A stretch of DNA of 64,000 nucleotides from Spartobacteria bacterium UBA695. Lineage in GTDB: Bacteria > Verrucomicrobiota > Verrucomicrobiia > Chthoniobacterales > Chthoniobacteraceae. Below the pieces are notes generated by a model. That model worked only from the letters and a program-made list of their open reading frames with translations. It did no database searches and had not been told where the DNA came from. A program made the position numbers and the translations under genes. This document shows, one piece after another, positions 45,761 through 55,303 of this stretch. How positions within the stretch are numbered: position 1 is the stretch's first letter; every line of letters starts with the position of its first letter. Location: NCBI GenBank assembly GCA_002298145.1, contig DBMP01000021.1, positions 15,708-79,707 on the forward strand. Direction: 5' to 3'.

Positions 45761-45993
45761 CCGTTTAGTAAAAGGTTTTTAACGCTGGCCAAGTTTGACG
45801 GTCCATGAGGTCCTTTCAGCGTTGAAAAGCAGCTACAAGAGTTTGGGGCGGATGGATATTATACAGCCCGGTTGGAGGCATGGGGGAGAGGCACATCAGC
45901 TCCAACGGGGATTCTATTAAATTACCTCATTGCATGCGGCGGGGATGGCTTATTATTTGACAGTTATTGAAGTCTTTTTAGTTTGCTTGAGGC
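45761..45993. other. AT-richer intergenic region at the start of the glycosylation block
   Basis: I see no gene here. The region is poorer in GC than the flanks on the left and holds the promoter of the GT2 gene. A TTATTTGACA / AGTCTTTTTAG stretch at about 45950 has a possible TTGACA -35 hexamer, but the following -10 is weak. Confidence 0.4.
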
Positions 45994-46950
45994 ATGGCCC
46001 AACCTGTCTCCCCATTGATTTCAATCATCATCCCTGCATTCAATGAGGAAGGAAACTTGGCGACGGTTTTCGAGCGGGTTAACAAGATGATGGATTGCGC
46101 GGCCGCCTACCGGTTCGAAGCCATCGTATTGGATAACGCCAGCGTCGACCGGACCTCCGAACTGGCCCTCGAATTTTGCCAGACCGATCCCCGCTGGAAA
46201 TACCTGCGCTACTCCCGCAACTTTGGCGCGGAGGCTTCGCTGCTTGCCGGACTTGATCACGCCGAAGGCGATGCGGTAGTAAATCTTTTCTCGGACATGC
46301 AGGACCCCCCTGAACTCATCCCGACGATGATCCAGCTATGGAGGCAGGGCGCCGATGTGGTCTACGGAAGCCTAACCAAGCGCAGCGACGGGAACTGGCT
46401 CAAGACACTAGGCGCCAAGATCGCGTACCTAATGATCTGCAACCTAAGCGACTGCAAGATCGTCCCCAACGCCACCGATTTTCGCCTCATGGACCGGAAA
46501 GTAGTCCAGCAACTGCGCGCCCTGCGAGAGCCCGACCGCTACATGCGCGGCCTAGTCCACTGGGTTGGCTTCAAACAGGTTCCCCTTCCCTACGAAAGAG
46601 CCCTGCGGACCAAGGGAAAGTCCACAGCCAACGTCTATTACTGCGTTAAATTTGCCCTGCACGCAGTGATCTGTTTTTCCAACAAACCGTTGAAAGTGGT
46701 AACCTTATTTGGATTGCTGATCACCTCGGTCTCCTTCGTCCTTAGCCTCACGTATGCCTTACTCTATTTTGCCCAGCCGAGTTTTTTGACAAAGGCCCCT
46801 CCCGGAGTAACGACGACATTCCTGCTCCTGCTCTTTATGATCGGCTCGAACGCCCTCATCTTGGGGATTATTGGAGAATACGTCGGGCGGATCTACAACC
46901 AGGGAAAAGGGCGGATGCCCTACATCGTGGACCAGAAGGTCAACATCTAG
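45994..46950 (+). CDS. GT2 polyprenyl-phosphate glycosyltransferase (GtrB/DPM1-like)
   Basis: This 318-residue protein has a GT-A domain at residues 1-225 (SIIIPAFNEEGNL, VLDNASVDRTSE, FSDMQDPPELIP) and two C-terminal membrane helices (VVTLFGLLITSVSFVLSL, TTTFLLLLFMIGSNALILG). Enzymes of this type load a sugar onto polyprenyl phosphate at the cytoplasmic face. The DMQDPPE segment is the usual metal-binding motif; DNAS replaces the more common DDGS. The product is probably the donor for a GT-C transferase. It starts a lower-GC block with the two genes that follow. Confidence 0.87.
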   Translation: MAQPVSPLISIIIPAFNEEGNLATVFERVNKMMDCAAAYRFEAIVLDNASVDRTSELALEFCQTDPRWKYLRYSRNFGAEASLLAGLDHAEGDAVVNLFSDMQDPPELIPTMIQLWRQGADVVYGSLTKRSDGNWLKTLGAKIAYLMICNLSDCKIVPNATDFRLMDRKVVQQLRALREPDRYMRGLVHWVGFKQVPLPYERALRTKGKSTANVYYCVKFALHAVICFSNKPLKVVTLFGLLITSVSFVLSLTYALLYFAQPSFLTKAPPGVTTTFLLLLFMIGSNALILGIIGEYVGRIYNQGKGRMPYIVDQKVNI

Positions 46951-47057
46951 GGTCCCATCGCCTGGCCTTGGCTTTTCTTCTCACAGCCCCCCAAGGCCCC
47001 ATCCGGGGGAAGCCATGATGTGGACTTTTTTGCCGACATCCATTAAACTTTGTGGAT

Positions 47058-48491
47058 ATGTCTAGTAGAAATATCGTGGTAGTCGTCGGCGCCGGGCCTG
47101 CGGGACTTGCTTGTGCAGCCGAACTCGTTGAAAAACGGTCCGATGTTTCTGTGACGGTAATCGAAAAAGATCAGGTCTATGTGGGGGGCATCGCCCGGAC
47201 GGTGGAATACAAAGGCTTCCGATTCGACATCGGAGGGCACCGTTTTTTTAGCAAAAATAAGGAAATCAGCCAATGGTGGGCTGATCGCATGGGTAAGGAA
47301 TTCATCTCCGTGAATCGGCTATCTCGTATTTTTTACCGGGGAGTGTTCTTTGATTACCCGCTTAAAGCCATGAATGCCCTTCTGGGGCTCGGCATTGGGA
47401 CAAGCATTCTTTGCATCCTGAGTTATCTCAAGAGCAAGGTATTGCCGGTCCGGCCTGAAAAGTCATTTCAAGATTGGGTCAGCAATCGTTTTGGAAAAAA
47501 GCTATTTTCGATTTTTTTCAAAACCTACACAGAGAAAGTCTGGGGGATGCCGTGTGAGCAGATCAGTGCTGATTGGGCCGCCCAGCGCATCAAAGGGCTT
47601 TCCCTTTCCGGTGCCATCTGGAACTCTCTTTTTCCCAAAAAGCCAAAAACCGGGGGCGAAGTGGTAAAAACGTTGATTGATCGCTTCCAATATCCCCGCC
47701 TTGGCCCCGGCCAGATGTGGGAAAAGACCCGCGATGACATTCTCAACAAGGGAGGCGAGGTTTGGATGGGGCAAGAAGTCGTCAAGCTAACGCGCGAAGG
47801 TTGCAGGATCGTTTCCGTGACAACTCGCGACGCGCAAGGGCAGGAAAAGATTTTCGCTGGTGACGAATTTATTGTCACGATGCCTCTTCGGGAGACGATC
47901 TTGCGTATTTCCCCGCCGGTGGAGGACTCCGTTTTAATCGCGGCCCGCAACCTGACCTACCGCGATTTCCTGACTGTGGCCTTGATGATCCGAAAAACGG
48001 ACCTTTTTGCGGACAACTGGATCTACGTTCACGATCCCTCCGTTCGCTTGGGCCGCATCCAAAACTTTAACAACTGGAGCCCCTCATTGATTCCCGAAAA
48101 AGAAGTTACCTGTTTGGGATTGGAATATTTTTGTTTCGAAGGAGACGACCTCTGGAACATGGCAGACGCAGATCTCATCGCCCTTGGCAAAAAGGAGGTG
48201 GAGCAGCTTGGTTTCGTCAAAAGCGGGGAGGTGTTTGATGGCGCCGTAGTCCGGATTCCCAAGGCCTATCCGGTTTATGGCCCAGGGTATCAGGAAGATG
48301 TGGAAAAGATCCGGCGGCAGATCCACGGATTTGAAAATCTCCAGGTCGTCGGTCGTAATGGGATGCATAAATACAACAACATGGACCATTCCATGTTGAG
48401 TGCTCTGCTGGCTGCGCGCCGTCTTTCGGGTGGGAAGCTCGACCCCTGGAACGTCAATTCCGACGCGGAATATCATGAGGAAGCCAAGTAG
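47058..48491 (+). CDS. NAD(P)/FAD-binding oxidoreductase, amine-oxidase fold, in a glycan context
   Basis: This 477-residue protein has a dinucleotide motif at the start (IVVVVGAGPAGLACAAEL) and IGGHRFFSKNKEISQWW typical of UDP-galactopyranose-mutase-like and protoporphyrinogen-oxidase-like flavoproteins. The C-terminal FAD region is NLQVVGRNGMHKYNNMDHSM. Such genes often sit next to GtrB-type transferases in surface-glycan loci, where they are thought to modify nucleotide or lipid-linked sugars. ATG 47058 is chosen over GTG 47052. Codon use is less GC-rich than in flanking housekeeping genes, which suggests transfer. Confidence 0.75.
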   Translation: MSSRNIVVVVGAGPAGLACAAELVEKRSDVSVTVIEKDQVYVGGIARTVEYKGFRFDIGGHRFFSKNKEISQWWADRMGKEFISVNRLSRIFYRGVFFDYPLKAMNALLGLGIGTSILCILSYLKSKVLPVRPEKSFQDWVSNRFGKKLFSIFFKTYTEKVWGMPCEQISADWAAQRIKGLSLSGAIWNSLFPKKPKTGGEVVKTLIDRFQYPRLGPGQMWEKTRDDILNKGGEVWMGQEVVKLTREGCRIVSVTTRDAQGQEKIFAGDEFIVTMPLRETILRISPPVEDSVLIAARNLTYRDFLTVALMIRKTDLFADNWIYVHDPSVRLGRIQNFNNWSPSLIPEKEVTCLGLEYFCFEGDDLWNMADADLIALGKKEVEQLGFVKSGEVFDGAVVRIPKAYPVYGPGYQEDVEKIRRQIHGFENLQVVGRNGMHKYNNMDHSMLSALLAARRLSGGKLDPWNVNSDAEYHEEAK

Positions 48492-48543
48492 GAGTTTGGC
48501 GTACTCAATAATCCACGCAATACCTTCCCGAGTGGCCGCTTTC

Positions 48544-48629
48544 CCTGCCCCGCCGGAGTCAAGCAGCGGATGGTCGACGCGAAGAAGCAGCGCGATGCAG
48601 TGAAGAAACTGTGGAAACGGGCCGGGTAG
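48544..48629 (+). pseudogene. decayed copy of the 3' end of the GGQ gene
   Basis: The segment encodes GVKQRMVDAKKQRDAVKKLW then KRAG and a stop, against GVKRRMVDAKKKRGAVKKLR then GRVE in the gene ending at 45760. Nothing of the GGQ domain is left upstream. The tail of the YfhO-like gene reads through it on the other strand. Confidence 0.75.
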
Positions 48630-51003
48630 CGCGGGCAAGCACCCCGAGCCCCGCGCAGCCAACCAGACCCAGGAGGCAGATTCCGAGGGCCGCCGTGAAG
48701 TGGGTGGGCCAGTAGATGAACTCTACCTTGTGGGTGCCTGGCTCCAGGAAGACCCCCCGGAAGAGGTAATTGGCTCGGAATATGGGCTGGTCCACGCCGT
48801 CCACTTTCACCTTCCAGCCAGGGTACCAGGTGTCGTTAAGAACCAGCAGGGCCCTATCTTTGGTGGAGGCCTCAAGCCCTAAGCGGCTTCCTTGGTCTTG
48901 GAACGCTTTCGTTTCTCCTTCATCCCTGGGGGGATTGGTGTTGGACGGGGATGGTATCGTTTGGCCCAGCAATGGCTCCACTACAGCTGTCTGGCGGGGA
49001 TCGAAATTGGGTGAAATCAGCGTTCTCAGGATCTCATTCTGGTCCCTCACGACAGCCCAGTTGGAGACTATGTGGGCTCGGGGCAGCGCGCTCTCTCGGA
49101 CAATGTAGTCGCAGTCTTTTGGCCCGTTTCCCCAAAGGATCGTTTCGATGCTCCCTTTGCCAGAGGCCAGATAGCGAAGCGAAATCAGGTCTGCCAGCCT
49201 TTCCCTAATCGGGATTGGCCCTGTCATGATCCCGGCTAGAAGCGTGCGAAAGCGGGAGAGGGTCATCCAGCAGGTGTTTAGAACGGGAACCTGGCCGAGC
49301 CGGATTGCGTTGGTGGCCCCAACTTGCGTGGCCCAATCAAGGATCTCACGCCGGGTTTCGCCCAAGGTATATTGCTGCACCTGATAAGAGAGGCAAAGGA
49401 AGGTGTGGAGATTATCGTTGCCCATTCGTTTTTCCAATTCCGTGGCCCGTTGCGTGTAAAGGCCTGCGGCCGCAGTTGGATGAATTTGGCGGGAGACAAG
49501 CACAAGATTCAGGAAAGCAAAGGCCACGGCGGCGTATTGAGGCCATTTTTTTGGAATCTTTTTGACGGCTAGGAAATAAAAAATGGCTGTGGCGCCTCCA
49601 AAGAAGCCGATGGCCTGAGCATAATCGAGATACTCGTCTTCAACCTGCGCAGGTGAGGGAACGCGCGGGTGCTTCATTAGCCAGGCCAAGGCGCTGTCGC
49701 TGAAAAGGCATGCGAGGAATCCCAGGGCGAACACGCCGAGGGCGGCCGCCGTGATCCACCAGATCCGCTTGCGAACCTTCAACGTCTCCTCCTTGCATTC
49801 GATCAGCGCCTGAAGGCCGAGAGCCCCCAGCATGGCGATGGCGTAAGCGACAAAGATGTAAAATTTTGGAGCAAATCGCAGATGCCCGAACCCCGGTACT
49901 GTTTGATGAAAAAATTCGTAAAACGGCGTGTATTTACCTGCCGCCATCACGAGTCCAAAAACAGCGATAATCAGCAGGAAAGTGATTTGGGCTGTGCGCT
50001 CTCCATTGCGTTGCGGACCCTTGAGCCAGAGCCACGCGAAGAGGGCGGAAACGAGCGGGACCAATCCCAGGTAGCAGTGACACATTCCAAATTCATAAAG
50101 GGTTGGTGCCCAGAATTTGTCTGGATAGCCCGGTCTGCCGTATAGGAACGGCAGTAAAAAGGTCAGCCAGTGGCGCGGATGGGCCGAGGCCGTTCGCGTC
50201 ATCGCGTCCACTTCCCCCGCGCGCTCGCTAAGAGGCACTAGCTCCGCGGTTAGCACCCACTGTGGAGCCGACAGCGCGGCGGCGAGGACCAAAGCCACCC
50301 CCAGCAACAGCATGGAGTAGATGGCAATTCTCCAGTTCTGTTTCCAAACCCACCAAACGACGACATAAATGCCGGTAATCAGGCCGGTATAAAAAAAGTA
50401 CTCTCCATTGGCTAACAATTGCAGCCCAAGAAACAGGGAAAGCATGCCGATTGTCCCTGCATTATTTTGCACGGTTGGCAAAAAGCCCCGGCTGACGGAT
50501 TCAGCGGTCTGACTCAAAATGCGGCCCGTGTACATAAGCACCAGCGGTCCCCATACCATGGACGTAAAAGCGGGAGCCCCCTCGATCCAGGTAACCAAAT
50601 AGGTGCCAAAGGTAAATGCCACCGAGGCCAGCAAAGAGGGAGCCTTATCTAACTTCCACGAACGCCCCAGGGCATACCATCCCACCGCTGAGACGCCGAG
50701 ATGGAATGTCCACCAGAGGCGGATGGAAAACTCCTCCCATGGCAGAACAAACATCCAGTTTGGGGGGTAAAATGCTCCGCTGTGAGGTTGGGCGGCTCCG
50801 GGAATTCCGCACTGGTTGTTATACCAAAGGCAAAAGCTTCCATGCCGCAACGCCTCTCCATGGATGATCCGCATCGTCGCATCGTTGAAGAAAAAATCCC
50901 TCAAAAAAAGCATTCGACCGCCAAGCCAAATGTCTGCCAGAAAAACAAAAGGCAGGGTCAACAAAATCAGAATAGGCCAATGGGACCGGAAGGAGAATTT
51001 CAT
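48559..51003 (-). CDS. YfhO-like multi-spanning membrane protein
   Basis: This 814-residue protein has about 12-14 membrane helices (ILILLTLPFVFLADIWLGG at the start) and a C-terminal periplasmic beta-domain. The end of that domain (VLNDTWYPGWKVKVDGVDQP and FRANYLFRGVFLEPGTHKVE) is the YfhO signature. YfhO proteins are GT-C-like glycosyltransferases that add sugars to lipoteichoic acid in Bacillus and Listeria; here the acceptor is unknown. The last ~25 residues (TRPVSTVSSLHRAASSRRPS) are read from the reverse of the GGQ-gene remnant, so the natural C-terminus has been replaced. Confidence 0.8.
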   Translation of the reverse strand: MKFSFRSHWPILILLTLPFVFLADIWLGGRMLFLRDFFFNDATMRIIHGEALRHGSFCLWYNNQCGIPGAAQPHSGAFYPPNWMFVLPWEEFSIRLWWTFHLGVSAVGWYALGRSWKLDKAPSLLASVAFTFGTYLVTWIEGAPAFTSMVWGPLVLMYTGRILSQTAESVSRGFLPTVQNNAGTIGMLSLFLGLQLLANGEYFFYTGLITGIYVVVWWVWKQNWRIAIYSMLLLGVALVLAAALSAPQWVLTAELVPLSERAGEVDAMTRTASAHPRHWLTFLLPFLYGRPGYPDKFWAPTLYEFGMCHCYLGLVPLVSALFAWLWLKGPQRNGERTAQITFLLIIAVFGLVMAAGKYTPFYEFFHQTVPGFGHLRFAPKFYIFVAYAIAMLGALGLQALIECKEETLKVRKRIWWITAAALGVFALGFLACLFSDSALAWLMKHPRVPSPAQVEDEYLDYAQAIGFFGGATAIFYFLAVKKIPKKWPQYAAVAFAFLNLVLVSRQIHPTAAAGLYTQRATELEKRMGNDNLHTFLCLSYQVQQYTLGETRREILDWATQVGATNAIRLGQVPVLNTCWMTLSRFRTLLAGIMTGPIPIRERLADLISLRYLASGKGSIETILWGNGPKDCDYIVRESALPRAHIVSNWAVVRDQNEILRTLISPNFDPRQTAVVEPLLGQTIPSPSNTNPPRDEGETKAFQDQGSRLGLEASTKDRALLVLNDTWYPGWKVKVDGVDQPIFRANYLFRGVFLEPGTHKVEFIYWPTHFTAALGICLLGLVGCAGLGVLARATRPVSTVSSLHRAASSRRPSAA

Positions 51004-51071
51004 AACGGAATGTTAAATAACGATTACTTGGTGGAGTATTAGTAATACGAGGATATTATTATTCAGTTTTG

Positions 51072-52256
51072 TTACTTCTGCTTGAGCCGGAAGCATTGAG
51101 GGGTCTCGCCGAATTCTTTGCGAAAGATTTTTCCGAGGTAGTTGCCGTTGGAAAAGCCGCAGTGTTGGGCGATTTTTCCAATCGGCCAGTCGGTCTCGAT
51201 CAGGAAGGCCCGCACCCGCTCCAGTTGCGATCGGCGGATCTCGGTGAGCACGGTGTGCCCCAGGGCGCGCCGGAAGCGCAGTTCCAGCGAACGCCGCGAG
51301 AGTCCGATATGCTCGGCGACGTCTGGGATGCCCAGGGGCCGGTTGGCTTCGTGGCGGATGAACCGGAGCGCGTCGGCGATTTTCCGGTCGTCGGTGGCGG
51401 CGATTTCCGTCGATTGCCGCGCCACGACGTGGGTGGGCTCGATCAAGATTTGCCTCGGGGGGACCTTCTCGCCGCGCATCATGGCTTCGAGCAGTTCGGC
51501 GGCTTCGTAGCCCGCTTTCTCGGCGTTGAGGGCGACGCTCGAGAGGGGCGGATCGCACAGTTCGCAGAGCAGCTCGTCGTTGTCGACGCCGATGACCGCC
51601 ACTTCGTCGGGCACGCTCAGGCCCGCTTCCATGCACGCCTCGATGACCTGGCGGCCCCGGGCGTCGAGCGCGGCCATGACGCCCAGCGGTTTGGGCTGAC
51701 TGGCCAGCCAGCGCACCAGGCGCTTTTGCTCCCGGCCCCAGTCCTGCTCGGAGGAGGGCGGCTTGGGGTAGATGGCGCATGAAAACCCTGCTTCTTTGAG
51801 CCTCGCGGCGAAGGCGCTCTGGCGGCGCTCCACCCAGTTGGTGGTGCGGTAGCCGCCCACGAAGGCGAAGTGTACGAGGCCCCGGTCCATCAAGTGCTCC
51901 GCCGCGAGCCGCCCGATGGCCTCCCCGTTGGCGCGGATCTCCGGGCAGCCCGAGAGCGGGCTCGACGGGGCCAGCTGGCGGTCGGAGAGGGGACCGGCGA
52001 TCACTGGCAGGCCCGTGCGCAGAATCGCGCGCGCCACGCTGTCGGTGGGGACGCGGGCTATGATCCCCGTGCCGCCCCAGGCGCGCATGGTGGGGAGCGT
52101 CTGGATGAGATCCCCGGGCATCACATGCAAGCCCCAAGGTCCGTGCAGGCGGGCGTAGCGGCGCACGCCCCGTAGGAGGCCCCGGCCGACCTCGCGGGAG
52201 GTTTCCAACAGAAGCGCAACGTGAAATTTGGCGTGGGGAACGGGGTTGGTGGTCAT
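51072..52256 (-). CDS. AraC-family regulator with a LacI/XylR-type sugar-binding domain
   Basis: This 394-residue protein has a periplasmic-binding-protein-like domain at residues ~10-275 (ETSREVGRGLLRGVRRYARL, EHLMDRGLVHFAFVGGY, VAVIGVDNDELLCEL) and two AraC helix-turn-helix motifs at ~285-390 (IPDVAEHIGLSRRSLELRFR and IGKIAQHCGFSNGNYLGKIF). This is the XylR layout of Escherichia coli, in which the sugar turns on transcription. It is divergent from uxaC with 82 bases between the starts, so it most likely controls the hexuronate operon in response to a uronate. Confidence 0.9.
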   Translation of the reverse strand: MTTNPVPHAKFHVALLLETSREVGRGLLRGVRRYARLHGPWGLHVMPGDLIQTLPTMRAWGGTGIIARVPTDSVARAILRTGLPVIAGPLSDRQLAPSSPLSGCPEIRANGEAIGRLAAEHLMDRGLVHFAFVGGYRTTNWVERRQSAFAARLKEAGFSCAIYPKPPSSEQDWGREQKRLVRWLASQPKPLGVMAALDARGRQVIEACMEAGLSVPDEVAVIGVDNDELLCELCDPPLSSVALNAEKAGYEAAELLEAMMRGEKVPPRQILIEPTHVVARQSTEIAATDDRKIADALRFIRHEANRPLGIPDVAEHIGLSRRSLELRFRRALGHTVLTEIRRSQLERVRAFLIETDWPIGKIAQHCGFSNGNYLGKIFRKEFGETPQCFRLKQK

Positions 52257-52338
52257 TGCGCAAAATTACCCTGACTCTGCGGATCATTACCGTAGATGAG
52301 CCTCGGGGAATGTGCGATAAAAAAAACGATCCCTTTCC

Positions 52339-53763
52339 ATGAGTAACTCCCCGTTCATCCACGACGACTTCCTTTTGCAGACCCGCGCCGCCCGCGAACT
52401 TTACCACGGCTACGCCGAGGGCCTGCCCATCATCGACTACCATTGTCACCTGAAGCCCTCGGAGATCGCGGGCGACAAGCGCTGGGAGAACATTACGCAA
52501 ATCTGGCTCTACGGCGACCACTATAAATGGCGCGCCATGCGCACCGCCGGGGTGCCCGAGCGCCTTTGCACCGGTGGAGATACCTCGGACTGGGAGAAAT
52601 TCGAAGCCTACGCCGGGATCATGCCCAAGGCGCTGCGCAACCCTCTCTACCACTGGACCCACCTGGAGCTTTCCCGCTACTTCGGCGTTACCGACCGCCT
52701 ACTTGGGCCGGACACGGCGAAGTCCATCTACGACGACTGCAACCGCGTCATTACCGCGCCTGATTTCTCCTGCCGCTCGCTCATGACGCGCTCGAAGGTG
52801 GAGGTCGTCTGCACCACGGACGATCCCGTCGACTCCCTGGCCGACCACATCGCCATCGCGGCTGATGCCTCTTTCTCCGTCCAGGTGCGGCCCACGTGGC
52901 GTCCCGATCTGGCTTACGCCGTAGACCGTCCCGAGGCCTTCCTGGCCTGGCTCGGCAAGCTCGAAGCCGCCGCTTGCGTGGAGATCGGCAATCTGGAGGC
53001 CTTCCTCAGTGCCATCCGCCAGCGCCACGCCTTTTTCCACGCCCACGGTTGCCGCCTTTCCGATCGCGGCCTCGATACGGTTTATGGTGACGACTGCACC
53101 GCATCGCAGGCCGCGACGATCTTTGACAAAGCCCGCGCCCGCCAGCCGCTCGATCCGGTCGAGATCCGCCGCTTCAAGTCGTTCATGCTCTTCGAGCTGG
53201 GCGTCATGGATGCCGAAAGCGGCTGGACACAGCAGATCCACTACGGCGCGCTGCGCAACAACAACACCGCCATGTTCCGCGCGCTCGGGCCGGATACCGG
53301 GTTCGACTCCATCGACGATCAGCCGGTGGCCCAGGGCCTCTCGCGCTACCTCGACCGCCTCGCGCTGGCGGGCAAGCTGCCCCGGACGATCATCTACAAC
53401 CTCAACCCGCGCGACAACGAACTGATCGCCACCATGCTGGGCAACTTCCAGGACGGCGAAGTCGCGGGCAAGCTGCAAATGGGCAGCGGGTGGTGGTTCC
53501 TGGACCAGACCGACGGCATGACGCGCCAGATCGAAGCCCTCTCGCAGTTGGGCTTGCTGAGCCAGTTCGTCGGCATGCTCACCGACAGCCGCTCCTTCCT
53601 CTCCTACACCCGCCACGAATACTTCCGCCGCCTGCTTTGCAACATCCTCGGCGCGGATATGGAGCGCGGCCTCATCCCGAACGACCTCGCGCTCGTTGGG
53701 AAAATGGTCGCCGACATCTCTTACCACAACGCCCGCAATTACTTCGGGTTCTTCTCCAAATAA
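52339..53763 (+). CDS. uxaC: glucuronate (uronate) isomerase
   Basis: This 474-residue cytoplasmic enzyme converts glucuronate to fructuronate and galacturonate to tagaturonate. The metal motif is IIDYHCHLKPSEIAG near residue 30. LYHWTHLELSRYFGV and EVVCTTDDPVDSL are strongly conserved, and the last segment (LVGKMVADISYHNARNYFGF) closes the barrel. It is first in the uxaC-uxaB-uxaA run, with 13 bases to the next start. Length agrees with the family (about 470). Confidence 0.95.
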   Translation: MSNSPFIHDDFLLQTRAARELYHGYAEGLPIIDYHCHLKPSEIAGDKRWENITQIWLYGDHYKWRAMRTAGVPERLCTGGDTSDWEKFEAYAGIMPKALRNPLYHWTHLELSRYFGVTDRLLGPDTAKSIYDDCNRVITAPDFSCRSLMTRSKVEVVCTTDDPVDSLADHIAIAADASFSVQVRPTWRPDLAYAVDRPEAFLAWLGKLEAAACVEIGNLEAFLSAIRQRHAFFHAHGCRLSDRGLDTVYGDDCTASQAATIFDKARARQPLDPVEIRRFKSFMLFELGVMDAESGWTQQIHYGALRNNNTAMFRALGPDTGFDSIDDQPVAQGLSRYLDRLALAGKLPRTIIYNLNPRDNELIATMLGNFQDGEVAGKLQMGSGWWFLDQTDGMTRQIEALSQLGLLSQFVGMLTDSRSFLSYTRHEYFRRLLCNILGADMERGLIPNDLALVGKMVADISYHNARNYFGFFSK

Positions 53764-53776
53764 CAAATCACACGCA

Positions 53777-55297
53777 ATGTCCAAACTTCCTTCTCTTAAC
53801 CTGTCGCTGCTCAAGAGCGGCTTCAACCTCCCGAAAAACGTCGCCGTCGGCCCGCTCGCCACGCGGCCTGAGAAAGTCCTCCAATTCGGCGAGGGCAACT
53901 TCCTGCGCGCCTTTGTCGATTGGATGATCGACGAAGCCAACGAACGCGCCGGGTTCAACGGCAGCGTCGTCGCGGTCCAGCCGATTGCCCAGGGCCTCGC
54001 GGGCAAGATCAACGAACAGGACGGCCTCTACACGCTGATTGCCCGGGGCGTCGAAGCGGGCAAAGTCGTCGAGAACCGCCGCGTCATCTCCTCCATTTCC
54101 CGCGCGCTCAACCCCTACGATGAGTGGGCCGCGCTCGTGGAGCTGGTTCGCAGCGCCGATCTGCGCTTTGTCATATCGAATACCACCGAGGCGGGCATCG
54201 CCTACGTCGAGGAGCCGCACACCCCGGGCGTTTGCCCCAACTCCTTTCCGGCCAAGGTCGCCAACCTCCTTTACGAGCGCTTCCAGGCCGTCAAGGGCGA
54301 CGCCGCAAAGGGGCTCGTCTTCATCCCGTGCGAACTGATCGAACGCAACGGCTCCAAGCTCAAGGAATACGTTCTCAAGCACGCCGCCGCGTGGCAGCTG
54401 GGGGCCGAATTCACCGCGTGGATCGAATCCGCCAACGCGTTCTTGAACACGCTGGTTGACCGCATCGTCCCCGGCTACCCGCGCGCCGAAGCCGAGGCGC
54501 TCGTGGGCGAACTGGGCTACCAGGACAACCTCATCGACACCGGCGAAGTCTTCCACCTCTGGGTCATCGAAGGCCCGGCCAAGTACGCCGACGAATTCCC
54601 GCTCGCCAAGGCGGGGCTCAACGTCATCTGGACCGACGACCAGACCCCCTACCGCACCCGCAAAGTGCGCGTGCTCAACGGCGCACATACTTCCAGCGTC
54701 CTCGCCTCCTACCTGGGTGGCCTCGATACCGTCGGCGAAATGATGGGCGACCCGGTTTTTGGCAAATTCATCCGCCGCGCCGTGTTTGACGAAATCGTCC
54801 CCGCGCTGCCGATGGAGGAAGCCGCCAAGAAAGCCTTTGCCGAAGCCGTCATGGAGCGCTTCCAGAACCCGTTCATCCGGCATGAGCTTCTGAGCATCTC
54901 GCTCAACTCCGTCTCCAAATGGAAAGTGCGCGTGCTCCCGTCGCTGCTCGACACCGTCCGGAACACCGGCAAACTCCCGGCCGCGCTGGCCTTCTCGCTC
55001 GCCGCGCTGATCAGCTTCTACAAAGGCACCGCGACCGCCGAAGGCAACCTGCAAGGTTTGCGTGACGGCGCGGCCTACCCGATCCGCGACGACGCCGACA
55101 TCCTGGAATTCTTCAAAACCCGCTGGGCCAGCCTCGCCTCCGACCCCGCCGCACTCGCGAAAGAGACCCTCTCGCAGACCGCCTTCTGGGGCCAGGACCT
55201 CAACACCGTTCCCGGCCTGACCGAAGCCGTCGCGGGCGGCATCGCGGCCATCCAAACCAAGGGCGCTCGCGCCGCCGTTGAAGCGCTGCTCGCCTAA
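53777..55297 (+). CDS. uxaB: tagaturonate reductase (altronate oxidoreductase)
   Basis: This 506-residue member of the mannitol dehydrogenase family reduces tagaturonate to altronate with NADH. QFGEGNFLRAFVDWMID gives the Rossmann start. The catalytic region is KVRVLNGAHTSSVLASYLGG with the Asn and His of the polyol-dehydrogenase K-x5-N-x2-H motif. It lies between uxaC and uxaA and starts 13 bases after the uxaC stop. The presence of uxaB with uxaA and absence of uxuA/uxuB shows that the galacturonate branch is the one encoded. Confidence 0.92.
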   Translation: MSKLPSLNLSLLKSGFNLPKNVAVGPLATRPEKVLQFGEGNFLRAFVDWMIDEANERAGFNGSVVAVQPIAQGLAGKINEQDGLYTLIARGVEAGKVVENRRVISSISRALNPYDEWAALVELVRSADLRFVISNTTEAGIAYVEEPHTPGVCPNSFPAKVANLLYERFQAVKGDAAKGLVFIPCELIERNGSKLKEYVLKHAAAWQLGAEFTAWIESANAFLNTLVDRIVPGYPRAEAEALVGELGYQDNLIDTGEVFHLWVIEGPAKYADEFPLAKAGLNVIWTDDQTPYRTRKVRVLNGAHTSSVLASYLGGLDTVGEMMGDPVFGKFIRRAVFDEIVPALPMEEAAKKAFAEAVMERFQNPFIRHELLSISLNSVSKWKVRVLPSLLDTVRNTGKLPAALAFSLAALISFYKGTATAEGNLQGLRDGAAYPIRDDADILEFFKTRWASLASDPAALAKETLSQTAFWGQDLNTVPGLTEAVAGGIAAIQTKGARAAVEALLA

Positions 55298-55303
55298 CCG
55301 CCC

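Noticed and set aside
46964..46998. GGCCTTGG/CCAAGGCC as terminator of the GT2 gene
   Set aside because: The loop is 19 bases and no T run follows, so it is too weak to list.
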